Part shown: positions 51,124 to 59,476 of the stretch, one piece after another | Position numbering within the stretch: position 1 is the first letter of the stretch | Layout of the letters: every line of letters begins with the position of its first letter | Assembly: GCA_030403585.1 (NCBI GenBank) | Contig: JAUEPE010000005.1 | Span: 124,001 to 188,000, forward strand | Reading direction: 5' to 3' | Length of the DNA stretch: 64,000 bases | Origin: Frankia sp. RB7 | Lineage (GTDB): Bacteria > Pseudomonadota > Alphaproteobacteria > Rhizobiales > Xanthobacteraceae | The notes under the pieces: generated by a model | Told to the model about the DNA's origin: nothing | Seen by the model: the letters and a program-made list of their open reading frames with translations, nothing else | Databases searched by the model: none | Position numbers and translations under genes: made by a program

Positions 51124-53025
51124 TTACTGACCAGATGCCTTCAGCAGGCTCATGACCTCGCCCGACATCATCAGCCGGTCGCGGCCGGCGGCCTTGGCGG
51201 CGTAGAGCGCCCGGTCGGCGGAGTCTACGAGCGATCCTGCGCCTGCGGTGCGCTCGAATGAGGGCCGGCAGGCCGCGCCGCCGACCGACACGGTGACGCA
51301 GGGCGCCACCCCACTGGAGGCATGAATGAGGCCTGCATCGTGGACGGCGCTACGGATCCGCTCGCCGATCCGGGCGCAGCCGGCGGCATCGGTGTTCGGC
51401 AGCAGCATGGCGAATTCCTCGCCGCCGTAGCGGGCTGCGAGATCGCCGGCCCGCTGCATCTCGGTCGCGATGATCTTTGCTACCACGCGCAGGCAGGCAT
51501 CACCGGCGGGATGGCCATATTCGTCGTTGTAGGCTTTGAAGTGATCGACGTCGATCATCAGGAGGCCGAGGCTGGAGCGGTCGCGATAGGCCCGCGCCCA
51601 TTCTTCCTTCAGCCGGTCGTCGAAGCGGCGGCGGTTGGCAAGCCCGGTGAGACTGTCCTCGATCGCGAGCGTCTCGAGTCGGGTCTCCAGCTTCTTCTGC
51701 TCGGTGATGTCGCGCGAGATCACGACCACGCCCTCGACATGGCCGTTGTCCTTGCGCGTGACGCGCATGGTCGATTCCAGCCAGACCTCGGATTTCTGCC
51801 GGTGCACGTTGCGGTAGGTCATCCGCGCTTCCTCCGTGTCGCCGCGCTTCATGGCGTCGACGATGGCCTGCACATGCGGCCGGTCCTCCGGATTGATTCC
51901 AGCGAGCGCGTCGGTGCCGATCAGCTGATTGGGGCGCCAGCCGACGACCTGGTTGGACGACGGCGAAACGTAGCGCAGCCGCTCGTCGAGCCCGATGCGG
52001 GTGACCATGTCGCTGGAGCCTTCCGCGAGCAGGCGGAAATGCGCCTCTTTCTCGATCAGGGCTGCGGCCATGCGCTGGCCGCGCTGCAATTGACGCACCA
52101 GCACCGCACCGATCACCGCGATCAGCATCACCAGCGCGACCACGTACAGCATGCGGGAGATCGCGGCAGCCCGCCATGGCGCCAGCAGTTCGTCCTTGTC
52201 GACGGTTGCGAGCAGCACGAGCGGGTAGCGTGGGCTGCGCTTGAAGAAGCTGACGCGCTCGGCGCCGTCCAGCGGCGACTTGAAATGATAGGCGCCGCCC
52301 GGCCGTTGCAGGCTCGCGTCGCGGAACAGGGGGGTGTCGCCGACATTGCGGCCGACGAATTTTTCGTTGCTCGGGTTGCGCGCGATGATCATGCCGTCGC
52401 CGTACATCAGCGTCACGGAGCTGTTGCGGCCGATCTCGAACTGCTCGTAGAAATGCGACAGATATCTGGAGCCGATGGCCGCGAGCACCACGCCGCCAAA
52501 GCTGCCGTCCGGCTTGTTGAAGCGGCGCGACAGGGTGACGACCCATTCGCCGTCGACGAGGCTCTTCACGGGACGGCCGACATAGGCCTCGCGCTTGGGC
52601 GAGAGCTGGTGGTGGCGGAAGAACGCGTCGTCGCTGAGCGTCGAGGCGATCGTGCCGGGTGAGGTCAGCCAGTTGCCTTGGTCGTCGATGATGGCGAGGC
52701 TGTGGACGCGCTCCATCGCCTTCTTGCGCGCCTCCAGGAGGTTGCGCAGCTTGTTGATCGTAATGGGATCGGCACCGTCCATCTCCAGCCGGCTGACGAC
52801 ACCGACGACGCCAGAGTCGAGCAGATCGAGGCTGTCCTCGGCATGCTGCGTCAACGAGCGGGCGACGTTCGCCATCTCGGTTTCGGCGCCCTTGAGCACC
52901 GCATCCCGTGCGGCCCATTCACGCCAGCCGCTGACGCCGAGGATCGCCACGCAGGTGAGCACGACGAAGGCCGCCGCGCGCAACGGCAGGCGGCTCCACC
53001 CGGCTCTCTGTGAGGCGACGTTCAT
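51124..53025 (-). CDS. membrane diguanylate cyclase with dCache and PAS domains
   Basis: 633 residues. A first membrane helix (AAAFVVLTCVAILGVSGW, residues 18-34) is followed by an extracytoplasmic dCache_1-type sensor (about 40-280) and a second helix (about 290-310). A PAS domain comes next (about 325-445), then a GGDEF domain (about 450-625). The active site is GGEEF (534-538), and an inhibitory site RAGD (525-528) stands five residues before it. It makes cyclic di-GMP from two GTP with product feedback through the I-site. The signal sensed is unknown. It is convergent with slyX. Confidence 0.93.
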   Translation of the reverse strand: MNVASQRAGWSRLPLRAAAFVVLTCVAILGVSGWREWAARDAVLKGAETEMANVARSLTQHAEDSLDLLDSGVVGVVSRLEMDGADPITINKLRNLLEARKKAMERVHSLAIIDDQGNWLTSPGTIASTLSDDAFFRHHQLSPKREAYVGRPVKSLVDGEWVVTLSRRFNKPDGSFGGVVLAAIGSRYLSHFYEQFEIGRNSSVTLMYGDGMIIARNPSNEKFVGRNVGDTPLFRDASLQRPGGAYHFKSPLDGAERVSFFKRSPRYPLVLLATVDKDELLAPWRAAAISRMLYVVALVMLIAVIGAVLVRQLQRGQRMAAALIEKEAHFRLLAEGSSDMVTRIGLDERLRYVSPSSNQVVGWRPNQLIGTDALAGINPEDRPHVQAIVDAMKRGDTEEARMTYRNVHRQKSEVWLESTMRVTRKDNGHVEGVVVISRDITEQKKLETRLETLAIEDSLTGLANRRRFDDRLKEEWARAYRDRSSLGLLMIDVDHFKAYNDEYGHPAGDACLRVVAKIIATEMQRAGDLAARYGGEEFAMLLPNTDAAGCARIGERIRSAVHDAGLIHASSGVAPCVTVSVGGAACRPSFERTAGAGSLVDSADRALYAAKAAGRDRLMMSGEVMSLLKASGQ

Positions 53026-53191
53026 GCGGCAGAAATCTCCGATGATCGGAACTTCTGCCGCTTCTGTTATTGAACTCTGAAGCGCCTGCCGGGATTCGCA
53101 TTCATCTACGGGTTTTCCCGTACTCCTACGGACCGGGGCATCCGCAGATCACTAACAAGGTCTTAGCAAGCCTATCGGAAACCGGCGACCG

Positions 53192-53422
<231 letters not shown>

Positions 53423-53520
53423 TTACCCGGGGTCAACGCGGCGCAATTGCGCTGGTTCCCCTGTTCCGCTCGGGCCGCGCACGGTGTATCAGGAACCCCA
53501 ACTCTGCGTCAGGACCATTC

Positions 53521-54555
53521 GTGCCCCAGTCTGCGACAAAGCCCTTCATCGACGTGCTCTCCGGCCAGCGGCAAGCCGTCCCGCCCATGTGGATGATGCG
53601 GCAGGCCGGCCGCTATCTGCCGGAGTACCGCGAGGTGCGCGCCAAGGCCGGCGGCTTCCTCGATCTCTGCTTCAATCCGGAGCTTGCCGCCGAAGTCACG
53701 CTGCAACCGATCCGCCGGTTCGGCTTCGATGCGGCGATCATCTTCTCCGACATTCTGGTGATCCCGTACGCGCTCGGCCGCTCCGTCCGCTTCGAGGTCG
53801 GCGAAGGCCCGCGGCTCGAGCCGCTGGATGATCCGGCGAAGGTCAAGACGCTCGCCGCGCAGGCCGACTTCGGCAAGCTCAATCCGGTGTTCGAGGCGCT
53901 CAAGCTCGTGCGCGGCGCGCTCGATCCGAAGATTGCGCTGATCGGCTTCTGCGGCGCGCCGTGGACGGTTGCGACCTACATGGTCGCGGGCGAGGGCACG
54001 CCGGACCAGGCGCCGGCACGGATGATGGCCTATCGGCATCCGGACGCATTCGCGAAAATCATCGACGTGCTGGTCGAGAACTCGATCCAATATCTGCTGG
54101 CGCAGTTAGACTCTGGCGCCAATGGCCTGCAGATTTTCGACACATGGGCCGGCGTGCTGCCGCCGGCCGAATTCGCGCGCTGGTCGGTCGAGCCGACGCG
54201 GCGCATCGTCGAGGGCGTGCGTGCAAAGGTGCCGGATGCCAAGATCATCGGCTTCCCTCGCGGCGCCGGCGCGCAATTGCCGGGTTACGTCGAGGCGACC
54301 GGCGTCAATGGCGTCAGCATCGACTGGACTGCAGAGCCCGCCTTCATCCGCGAGCGCGTGCAGTCACGTGTCGCCGTGCAGGGCAATCTCGATCCGCTGG
54401 TGCTGATCACGGGTGGTGCTGCGCTCGACCGCGCGGTCGACAACGTGCTGGCGAATTTTGCGCAAGGGCGCTTCATCTTCAATCTCGGCCACGGCATCCA
54501 GCCGGAGACGCCGATCGCCCATGTCGAGCAGATGCTGAAGCGCGCGAGGGGCTAA
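53521..54555 (+). CDS. hemE: uroporphyrinogen decarboxylase
   Basis: Cytoplasmic enzyme converting uroporphyrinogen III to coproporphyrinogen III in haem synthesis. 344 residues, usual length. It starts at GTG 53521 (AGGA upstream). N-terminal substrate loop: [20 protein letters not shown] with the conserved Arg residues, then [14 protein letters not shown] with the catalytic Asp. Further conserved: [31 protein letters not shown] and [12 protein letters not shown]. It is convergent with hemC, 180 bases away. Confidence 0.96.
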   Translation: MPQSATKPFIDVLSGQRQAVPPMWMMRQAGRYLPEYREVRAKAGGFLDLCFNPELAAEVTLQPIRRFGFDAAIIFSDILVIPYALGRSVRFEVGEGPRLEPLDDPAKVKTLAAQADFGKLNPVFEALKLVRGALDPKIALIGFCGAPWTVATYMVAGEGTPDQAPARMMAYRHPDAFAKIIDVLVENSIQYLLAQLDSGANGLQIFDTWAGVLPPAEFARWSVEPTRRIVEGVRAKVPDAKIIGFPRGAGAQLPGYVEATGVNGVSIDWTAEPAFIRERVQSRVAVQGNLDPLVLITGGAALDRAVDNVLANFAQGRFIFNLGHGIQPETPIAHVEQMLKRARG

Positions 54556-54734
54556 AAAAATCCGGCCGCCTCAGGGACGGAAACAAAAGCCGCGAAAACA
54601 ACCCCATGCACAGTAGAAATCATTGAAGGATTTTGTCTCGCGCGGCTTTGCGCCCGGCAGCGCCGAGGTTTGACACGTCGGGCAAAACAGGCGCACGGTG
54701 GCATCATCCCGATGATCGTGACTTCGGAGTCCAC

Positions 54735-55715
54735 CTAGCGCGGCCGGCTGCGCTCGATGATTTCGGCGGCGCCCTTGTCCAGCAGATCCAGACCCACGGC
54801 ACGGCCGAGCTCACGCGGGCGATTAGCGGGGCCTGCGCGTGAAACTTCGATGATGGTGTTGCCGGAGAGATCGAGCACGGATGCGGTCAGCGACATCTGA
54901 TCGCCGGCGATGGTCGAAAAACCCGCCACCGGCGAATTGCAATGACCGTTCAGCACCCACAGCACTTCACGCTCCGCGTCGGCAGAGGCATGCGCATAGG
55001 GATCATCGATCGATGCGAGGATCTGCCGCGTCCCCCAGTCCTGCGCCGCGCATTCGACGGCGACGATGCCCTGCCCTGCTGCGGGCAGCATTTCGGCCGC
55101 AGTGAATTCGTAGGCGATGCGATGAGACAGACCCACGCGATCGAGACCCGAGCGCGCCATGATCAGCGCGTCCGCCGGCCCGACCGCGCCGCCATCCGGC
55201 AGACGTTGCTTCTCGCCATTGTCGAGTTTTCGCACGCGTGTGTCGGCCGCGCCGCGAAAGTGAATGACCTCGATCTCGGGAAACAGCCGCCGCGCATAGG
55301 CCGCACGGCGAACGGCGTTGGTTCCAATTTTAGAACCCTTGCCGCGCGACTGGCGCAGCGCTTCCAGCGTGACGCCATTGCGCAGCACCAGCGCATCGCT
55401 CGCTGGATCGCGCGACAGCGTGGCGCCGATGACGAGGCCGGGCGTATCCTCGTTACCGGGCATGTCCTTCAGCGAATGCATCGCCGCCTGCAATTCGCCC
55501 GACAGCACCGCGGCGCGGATCTGCGCCACGAAGGCGCCGCCCTTGCCGCCATGGGGCAGGAGCTTGCTGGTCTGGTCGAGATCGCCCGTGGTGTCGAACT
55601 TGACGATCTCGACATCGAGATTCGGCATGGCGGCGATCAGGCGGCGCGCAATCTCCTCCGTCTGGGCCAACGCCATCGCGCTCTTGCGGGTGCCGATCTT
55701 GAATCGCGTAGCCAA
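54735..55715 (-). CDS. hemC: porphobilinogen deaminase (hydroxymethylbilane synthase)
   Basis: Assembles four porphobilinogens into hydroxymethylbilane in the cytoplasm. 326 residues from TTG 55715, chosen because AGAGGA is seven bases upstream and the protein then starts like homologues (ATRFKIGTRKSAMALAQTEE). A TTG two codons earlier would lie almost on the ribosome site. Active site: MHSLKDMP with the catalytic Asp, RGAADTRVRKL, and the dipyrromethane-carrying Cys in LNGHCNSPVAG (His in place of the common Gly before Cys). It shares a region with hemE but is on the opposite strand. Confidence 0.95.
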   Translation of the reverse strand: MATRFKIGTRKSAMALAQTEEIARRLIAAMPNLDVEIVKFDTTGDLDQTSKLLPHGGKGGAFVAQIRAAVLSGELQAAMHSLKDMPGNEDTPGLVIGATLSRDPASDALVLRNGVTLEALRQSRGKGSKIGTNAVRRAAYARRLFPEIEVIHFRGAADTRVRKLDNGEKQRLPDGGAVGPADALIMARSGLDRVGLSHRIAYEFTAAEMLPAAGQGIVAVECAAQDWGTRQILASIDDPYAHASADAEREVLWVLNGHCNSPVAGFSTIAGDQMSLTASVLDLSGNTIIEVSRAGPANRPRELGRAVGLDLLDKGAAEIIERSRPR

Positions 55716-55796
55716 GTCCAAATCCTCTCAAACGCGGGTCGTTCTTTTGAGCATGATCTTATCGGAAAACCGGTCTCCACTTTTCCAGATCATGCT

Positions 55797-57422
55797 CTAC
55801 CGCGCATCCTCCAATATCATATCGGAGGCCTTTTCGGCGATCATGATGATCGGCGCGTTGGTGTTCCCCGAGACGAGGTCCGGCATGATCGAACCGTCGA
55901 CGACGCGAAGGCCCTCAAGGCCCCTCACCTTCAGCCGCTGGTCTACCACCGCGAGCGCATCATTGCCCATACGACAGGTCGAGGTCGGATGGTAGATGGT
56001 GCTACCGCGCTCGCGGCAATAATCCAGCAACTCGGCGTCCGTGGATACCTTAGCACCGGGATCGTACTCGCTGACCACGAACGGCTTCAGCGCCGACGCG
56101 TTCAGTATCTTGCGCAGAATCTTGAGGCCTTCGACGTTGGTGGTGCGGTCGGTCTCGGTCGACATGTAGTTGATGCGGATTTCCGGCGGCACGGTCGGGT
56201 CCGCGCTTTTGATGCGCAAGGAGCCACGGCTCTCCGGGCGGAGCTGGCACACTGACGCAGTAAAACCGGAGAAATCATGCAGCCTCTCGCCCATCTTGTC
56301 GGTCGAGAACGGCAGGAAGTGAACCTGGATGTCGGGCGAAGCCAGCCGCGGATTGGTCTTGAAGAACGCGCCCGCCGTGCCGGCAGCGATCGTCAGCCAG
56401 CCTTTGCGGAACAGCGCGTAGCGCGCGCCGGCGAGCGTGCGGCGGATCGGATTGTTGACGGTGTCGTTCAGCGTGATCTTCTGCGAGCAACGCATCACGA
56501 TGCGGACCTGCATGTGGTCCTGGAGATCGTGGCCAACACCAGCTGCGTCCAGCACGATTTCGATGCCGTGCTTGCGCAGGAGATCGGCGGGCCCGACGCC
56601 CGAGAGCTGCAGGAGCTGCGGCGAGTTGTAGGCGCCGCTCGACAGCACGATCTCCCTGCGGGCACGGGCGCTGCGCACATTTGTGCCTTGCCGGTATTCA
56701 ACGCCAACTGCGCGGCGGCCCTCGAACAGCACGCGCTGGCCGAGCGCTTCGGTTTCGACCTTGAGATTGCTGCGGGTTTTTGCGGGACCGAGATAGGCTA
56801 CCGCAGTCGAAGCGCGACGGCCGTTGCGCGTGGTGGTCTGGAACAGGCCGACGCCTTCCTGGGTGGCGCCGTTGAAATCAGGATTGTAGGGCAGACCGCT
56901 CTCGACGGCGGCGTCGATAAAACCTTTCGACAGCGGATCGGTCACGACCATGTTCGAGACCGGCAGCGGACCGCCAGTGCCGTGATATTGATCGGCGCCG
57001 CGCGACTGGTTCTCGGCCTTCTTGAAATAGGGCAGCACGTCGTCATAGCCCCAGCCGGTATTGCCGAGCTGACGCCAGCGGTCGTAATCCTCGTGCTGGC
57101 CGCGCACATAAAGCAGCCCGTTGATCGAGCTCGATCCGCCCAGCGTCTTGCCCCGCGGCTGGAACACCTGGCGGCCCTTCAGCTCGGGCTCCGGCTCGGT
57201 CTGGTACATCCAGTTGACGGTCTTTTCCTTGAACAGTTTTCCGTAGCCGAGCGGCACGTGGATCCAGATGTTGGAATCCTTCGGGCCGGCCTCGAGCAAC
57301 AGCACGCTGTGCTTGCCGCTCGCCGACAGCCGGTTGGCGAGCACGCAGCCGGCGGAGCCGGCGCCGACGATGATGTAGTCGAATTCGGGATCTGACGCTG
57401 CGAGGGCGGAATTTGCGTTCAT
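55797..57422 (-). CDS. GMC-family FAD oxidoreductase (choline/alcohol dehydrogenase type)
   Basis: 541 residues. The Rossmann FAD fold is DYIIVGAGSAGCVLANRLSA (about residues 15-34). GMC signature 1 is in GKTLGGSSSINGLLYVRGQ and signature 2 in GAYNSPQLLQLSGVG. The C-terminal catalytic His is in YHPTSTCRMG, and GSIMPDLVSGNTNAPIIMIA follows. It resembles AlkJ/BetA-like dehydrogenases acting on primary alcohols; no betaine aldehyde dehydrogenase is adjacent, so choline is not supported. It lies downstream of a TetR gene on the same strand, with a type A repeat between. Confidence 0.92.
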   Translation of the reverse strand: MNANSALAASDPEFDYIIVGAGSAGCVLANRLSASGKHSVLLLEAGPKDSNIWIHVPLGYGKLFKEKTVNWMYQTEPEPELKGRQVFQPRGKTLGGSSSINGLLYVRGQHEDYDRWRQLGNTGWGYDDVLPYFKKAENQSRGADQYHGTGGPLPVSNMVVTDPLSKGFIDAAVESGLPYNPDFNGATQEGVGLFQTTTRNGRRASTAVAYLGPAKTRSNLKVETEALGQRVLFEGRRAVGVEYRQGTNVRSARARREIVLSSGAYNSPQLLQLSGVGPADLLRKHGIEIVLDAAGVGHDLQDHMQVRIVMRCSQKITLNDTVNNPIRRTLAGARYALFRKGWLTIAAGTAGAFFKTNPRLASPDIQVHFLPFSTDKMGERLHDFSGFTASVCQLRPESRGSLRIKSADPTVPPEIRINYMSTETDRTTNVEGLKILRKILNASALKPFVVSEYDPGAKVSTDAELLDYCRERGSTIYHPTSTCRMGNDALAVVDQRLKVRGLEGLRVVDGSIMPDLVSGNTNAPIIMIAEKASDMILEDAR

Positions 57423-57463
57423 GCGCTACTGTTCTTCTTGTTGGTGTGGCGTTTCCATCTTCA

Positions 57464-57609
57464 CCGACGGGGAGAGGTCGGATTGCGCCCGGCGATGCGA
57501 AGCATCGTCCGTAGCAATCCGGGTGAGGGACCGCAACGGGCAGCTGAGACCATGACCCCTCACCCGGACTGCATCTTCGATGCAGTCCGACCTCTCCCTA
57601 TGGGAGAGG
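57464..57609. repeat. type A palindromic intergenic repeat, copy 2
   Basis: CCGACGGGGAGAGGTCGG at the left, CGACCTCTCCCTATGGGAGAGG-like arm at the right, with a strong inner stem GGACTGCATC-TTC-GATGCAGTCC. It lies between the TetR and GMC genes. Confidence 0.8.
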
Positions 57610-57658
57610 TGATCCGACTTCGACGTCAGCACCACAAAACTCGTCTGCATCAGCACAA

Positions 57659-58249
57659 TCATGCGCGGAGACGCAGCGCCTCGACCAGCGACTTGAACGC
57701 ACGGGCGTATTCCGCGCCCGCCCTTGCGATATCCGCGCGTCCGGCGCAGGCGACCGCCGCCTCGGTCACCGCGCCGAGCAGCAGACGCGCCAGCGGCTCG
57801 ACCGGTTGCTTTGCGATCAGCCCGGCCTCCATCGCCACCGACAGCGCGCGCGGCATCTTGCCGCCAAAGTGTTTTGCGTCGATCTCGCGCCAGCGCTCCC
57901 AGCCGAGCACGGCCGGGCCGTCGCGCAAGATGATCTGGCCGGTCGAGCCCTTGGCAGTGGCGGCAAAATAATGCTGGGTACCGGCGACCATCGCGGCCAG
58001 CACATCCTTCTCCGCGCGCGCCGCGCTGTCGATCTCGACCACGAGATCGCGCGAGACGAGATCGAACACCACTTCGAATATCGCCTCCTTGGTTTTGAAA
58101 TGATGATAGACTGCGCCCTTGGCGATGCCTGCTCCTTCCGCGATCCCGTCCATCGTCGTCGCGGCAAAGCCCTGCGTCCCGAACAACCGGCGCGCCGCCG
58201 TCAGGATCGCCTCGATCGTCGCCGCCCGCCGCTCCGCCTGTTTCGCCAT
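57659..58249 (-). CDS. TetR-family regulator
   Basis: 196 residues from ATG 58249, with AGGAG just upstream; the frame is open further upstream through a repeat and is not coding there. The HTH is AILTAARRLFGTQGFAATTM with AEGAGIAKGAVYHHFKTKEA (residues about 13-52). The C-terminal domain is of TetR_C type. Its probable targets are the palindromic boxes at 58510-58535, in the promoter of the divergent SnoaL gene, and the GMC gene downstream. Confidence 0.9.
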   Translation of the reverse strand: MAKQAERRAATIEAILTAARRLFGTQGFAATTMDGIAEGAGIAKGAVYHHFKTKEAIFEVVFDLVSRDLVVEIDSAARAEKDVLAAMVAGTQHYFAATAKGSTGQIILRDGPAVLGWERWREIDAKHFGGKMPRALSVAMEAGLIAKQPVEPLARLLLGAVTEAAVACAGRADIARAGAEYARAFKSLVEALRLRA

Positions 58250-58288
58250 GCTGCTCCTGTCTAGCGCAGATTTGGCCGCGGGCTCCTC

Positions 58289-58419
58289 AACCTCTCCCGC
58301 TTGCGGGGGAGGTCGGCGCGAAGCGCCGGGTGGGGCTCTCTCCTCTCGGGGGCTCTTCACTGCGGAGACACCCCCACCCCAGCCCTAACCCCAGCCCTCC
58401 CCCGCAAGCGGGAGAGGGA
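58289..58419. repeat. type A palindromic intergenic repeat, copy 3
   Basis: Arms AACCTCTCCCGCTTGCGGGG and CCCCGCAAGCGGGAGAGG surround inner GGCGCGAAGCGCC. It occupies most of the 306-base gap between the TetR gene and the SnoaL gene. The rest of the gap is the promoter below. Confidence 0.8.
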
Positions 58420-58491
58420 GCCGACCTTCTTCGCGGGCACAACTCTATTTGATCTCCTGATGCTCTAATCCAATTCGGTGCAGCCCACCAG

Positions 58492-58535
58492 TTGACTTTT
58501 CGACTACCGGTCGGTATTTACCGACTAACAGTCGG
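58492..58535 (+). promoter_or_regulatory. promoter with tandem TetR-type operators
   Basis: -35 TTGACT (58492-58497), 17-base spacer, -10-like TATTTA (58515-58520). Inverted repeat GTCGGT-ATTT-ACCGAC (58510-58525) covers the -10. A second, CCGAC-TAACA-GTCGG (58521-58535), overlaps it. The SnoaL ATG is at 58556. Confidence 0.75.
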
Positions 58536-58555
58536 TTTTAATCGTGAGGTCCACC

Positions 58556-58921
58556 ATGCCGAGCCGTGACATCGTCGAAGCCTTTGCAAAGCGGCTGGAG
58601 AACGGGGAATTTATCGACGCGATCGAGCAGTTCTGCACGCCCGATGCCGCGACCCACGAGAACAACGCCGCGCCGATGGTTGGCCGCGACAAGCTCGTTG
58701 CCAAGGAGCACGGCGTGCTGGCGGCCTTCAAGGAGGTCAAGGCGGTTCGCGTCGGGCCTAGCCTGATCGAGGGCGACCATGTCGCGACGCGCTGGACGTT
58801 CAGCTTTACGAATGCCGAAGGTGTGACGCGGACGCTGGACGAGATTGCGTGGCAGACCTGGCGCGGCGATCAGCTGGTCGAGGAGCGGTTTTACTACGAT
58901 CCGAAGCAGATGGGGCGGTGA
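58556..58921 (+). CDS. SnoaL/NTF2-like protein
   Basis: 121 residues from ATG 58556, with GTGAGG upstream. NTF2-like fold: FAKRLENGEFIDAIEQFCTP, DAATHENNAAPMVGRDKLVA, HVATRWTFSFTNAEGVTRTL, and the ERFYYDP strand near the end. The expected pocket could bind or isomerise a small ligand. It is probably repressed by the neighbouring TetR protein through the operators overlapping its promoter. It has no visible fold relation beyond class to the protein encoded at 22249. Confidence 0.82.
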   Translation: MPSRDIVEAFAKRLENGEFIDAIEQFCTPDAATHENNAAPMVGRDKLVAKEHGVLAAFKEVKAVRVGPSLIEGDHVATRWTFSFTNAEGVTRTLDEIAWQTWRGDQLVEERFYYDPKQMGR

Positions 58922-58946
58922 ACGAGGCGCGCCTTCGCGATCGATT

Positions 58947-59426
58947 TCAGCCTGGCGCGCCCGGCGCGGTCATCGCGTCGGCGAGCTTGCGCATCAAGCG
59001 CACGAGATCCTCGATCTCCTGATCGTCCCAGGTCGAAAACATCCCCCCGACAATTCGTTCACGCGCCCGGTCGACCGCGTCCGTCATCGCCTTTCCGCTC
59101 GGGGTGACGGTGGCTTCGCTGACGCGGCGATCCGCTTCGCTGGCATGGCGCCTGACCAGGCCCAGGCTTTCCAGTTTCGCGACCTGCCGGCTGACCGTGG
59201 TGTAGTCCCGCCCCATGCGATCGGCGAGGTCGACGACTCCGATCGGACCACGCCGCTCGATGCCGACGAGCAGCGGAAACAGCGCGCGATCGAGCGTTAT
59301 CCCGGCTTCGCGGATCATCATCTCGTCGCCCTGCCGGCGATTGATGACGCCGATGATGTCGATCAACGCCTCGTGAAGCGAGCGCACCTGTTTTTTAATA
59401 TGTGTATTTTGCACCCTTCTTGACAC
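58947..59426 (-). CDS. MarR-family regulator
   Basis: 159 residues from GTG 59426, chosen for GGAGGGCAGG upstream; GTG 59414 sits too close to a ribosome site. Winged helix: RALFPLLVGIERRGPIGVVD with LADRMGRDYTTVSRQVAKLE and the wing RRHASEADRRVSEATVT (residues about 48-108). It is divergent from a flavin monooxygenase gene with a palindrome between, the usual MarR layout for ligand-induced control by an aromatic compound. Confidence 0.9.
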   Translation of the reverse strand: MSRRVQNTHIKKQVRSLHEALIDIIGVINRRQGDEMMIREAGITLDRALFPLLVGIERRGPIGVVDLADRMGRDYTTVSRQVAKLESLGLVRRHASEADRRVSEATVTPSGKAMTDAVDRARERIVGGMFSTWDDQEIEDLVRLMRKLADAMTAPGAPG

Positions 59427-59444
59427 TCTACCTGCCCTCCGCCT

Positions 59445-59467
59445 AATGTGTGCATATTACACACATT
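59445..59467. promoter_or_regulatory. MarR operator AATGTGTG-N7-CACACATT
   Basis: Perfect 8-base inverted repeat (59445-59452 and 59460-59467) in the intergenic region between marR-type and monooxygenase genes. A related half, ATATGTGTATTTT, occurs at about 59398-59410. It ends 9 bases before the monooxygenase start. Confidence 0.75.
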
Positions 59468-59476
59468 GAGGGTCCC

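Noticed and set aside
54556..54734. Possible small gene or terminator between hemE and hemC
   Set aside because: Open frames here are short with no ribosome site, and the only stems (around 54565-54585) are imperfect. Left as intergenic.
57464..58419. Palindromic repeats considered as CRISPR or insertion sequence ends
   Set aside because: Copies are not regularly spaced, there are no unique spacers, cas genes or transposase genes, and their internal hairpins fit REP-like elements.
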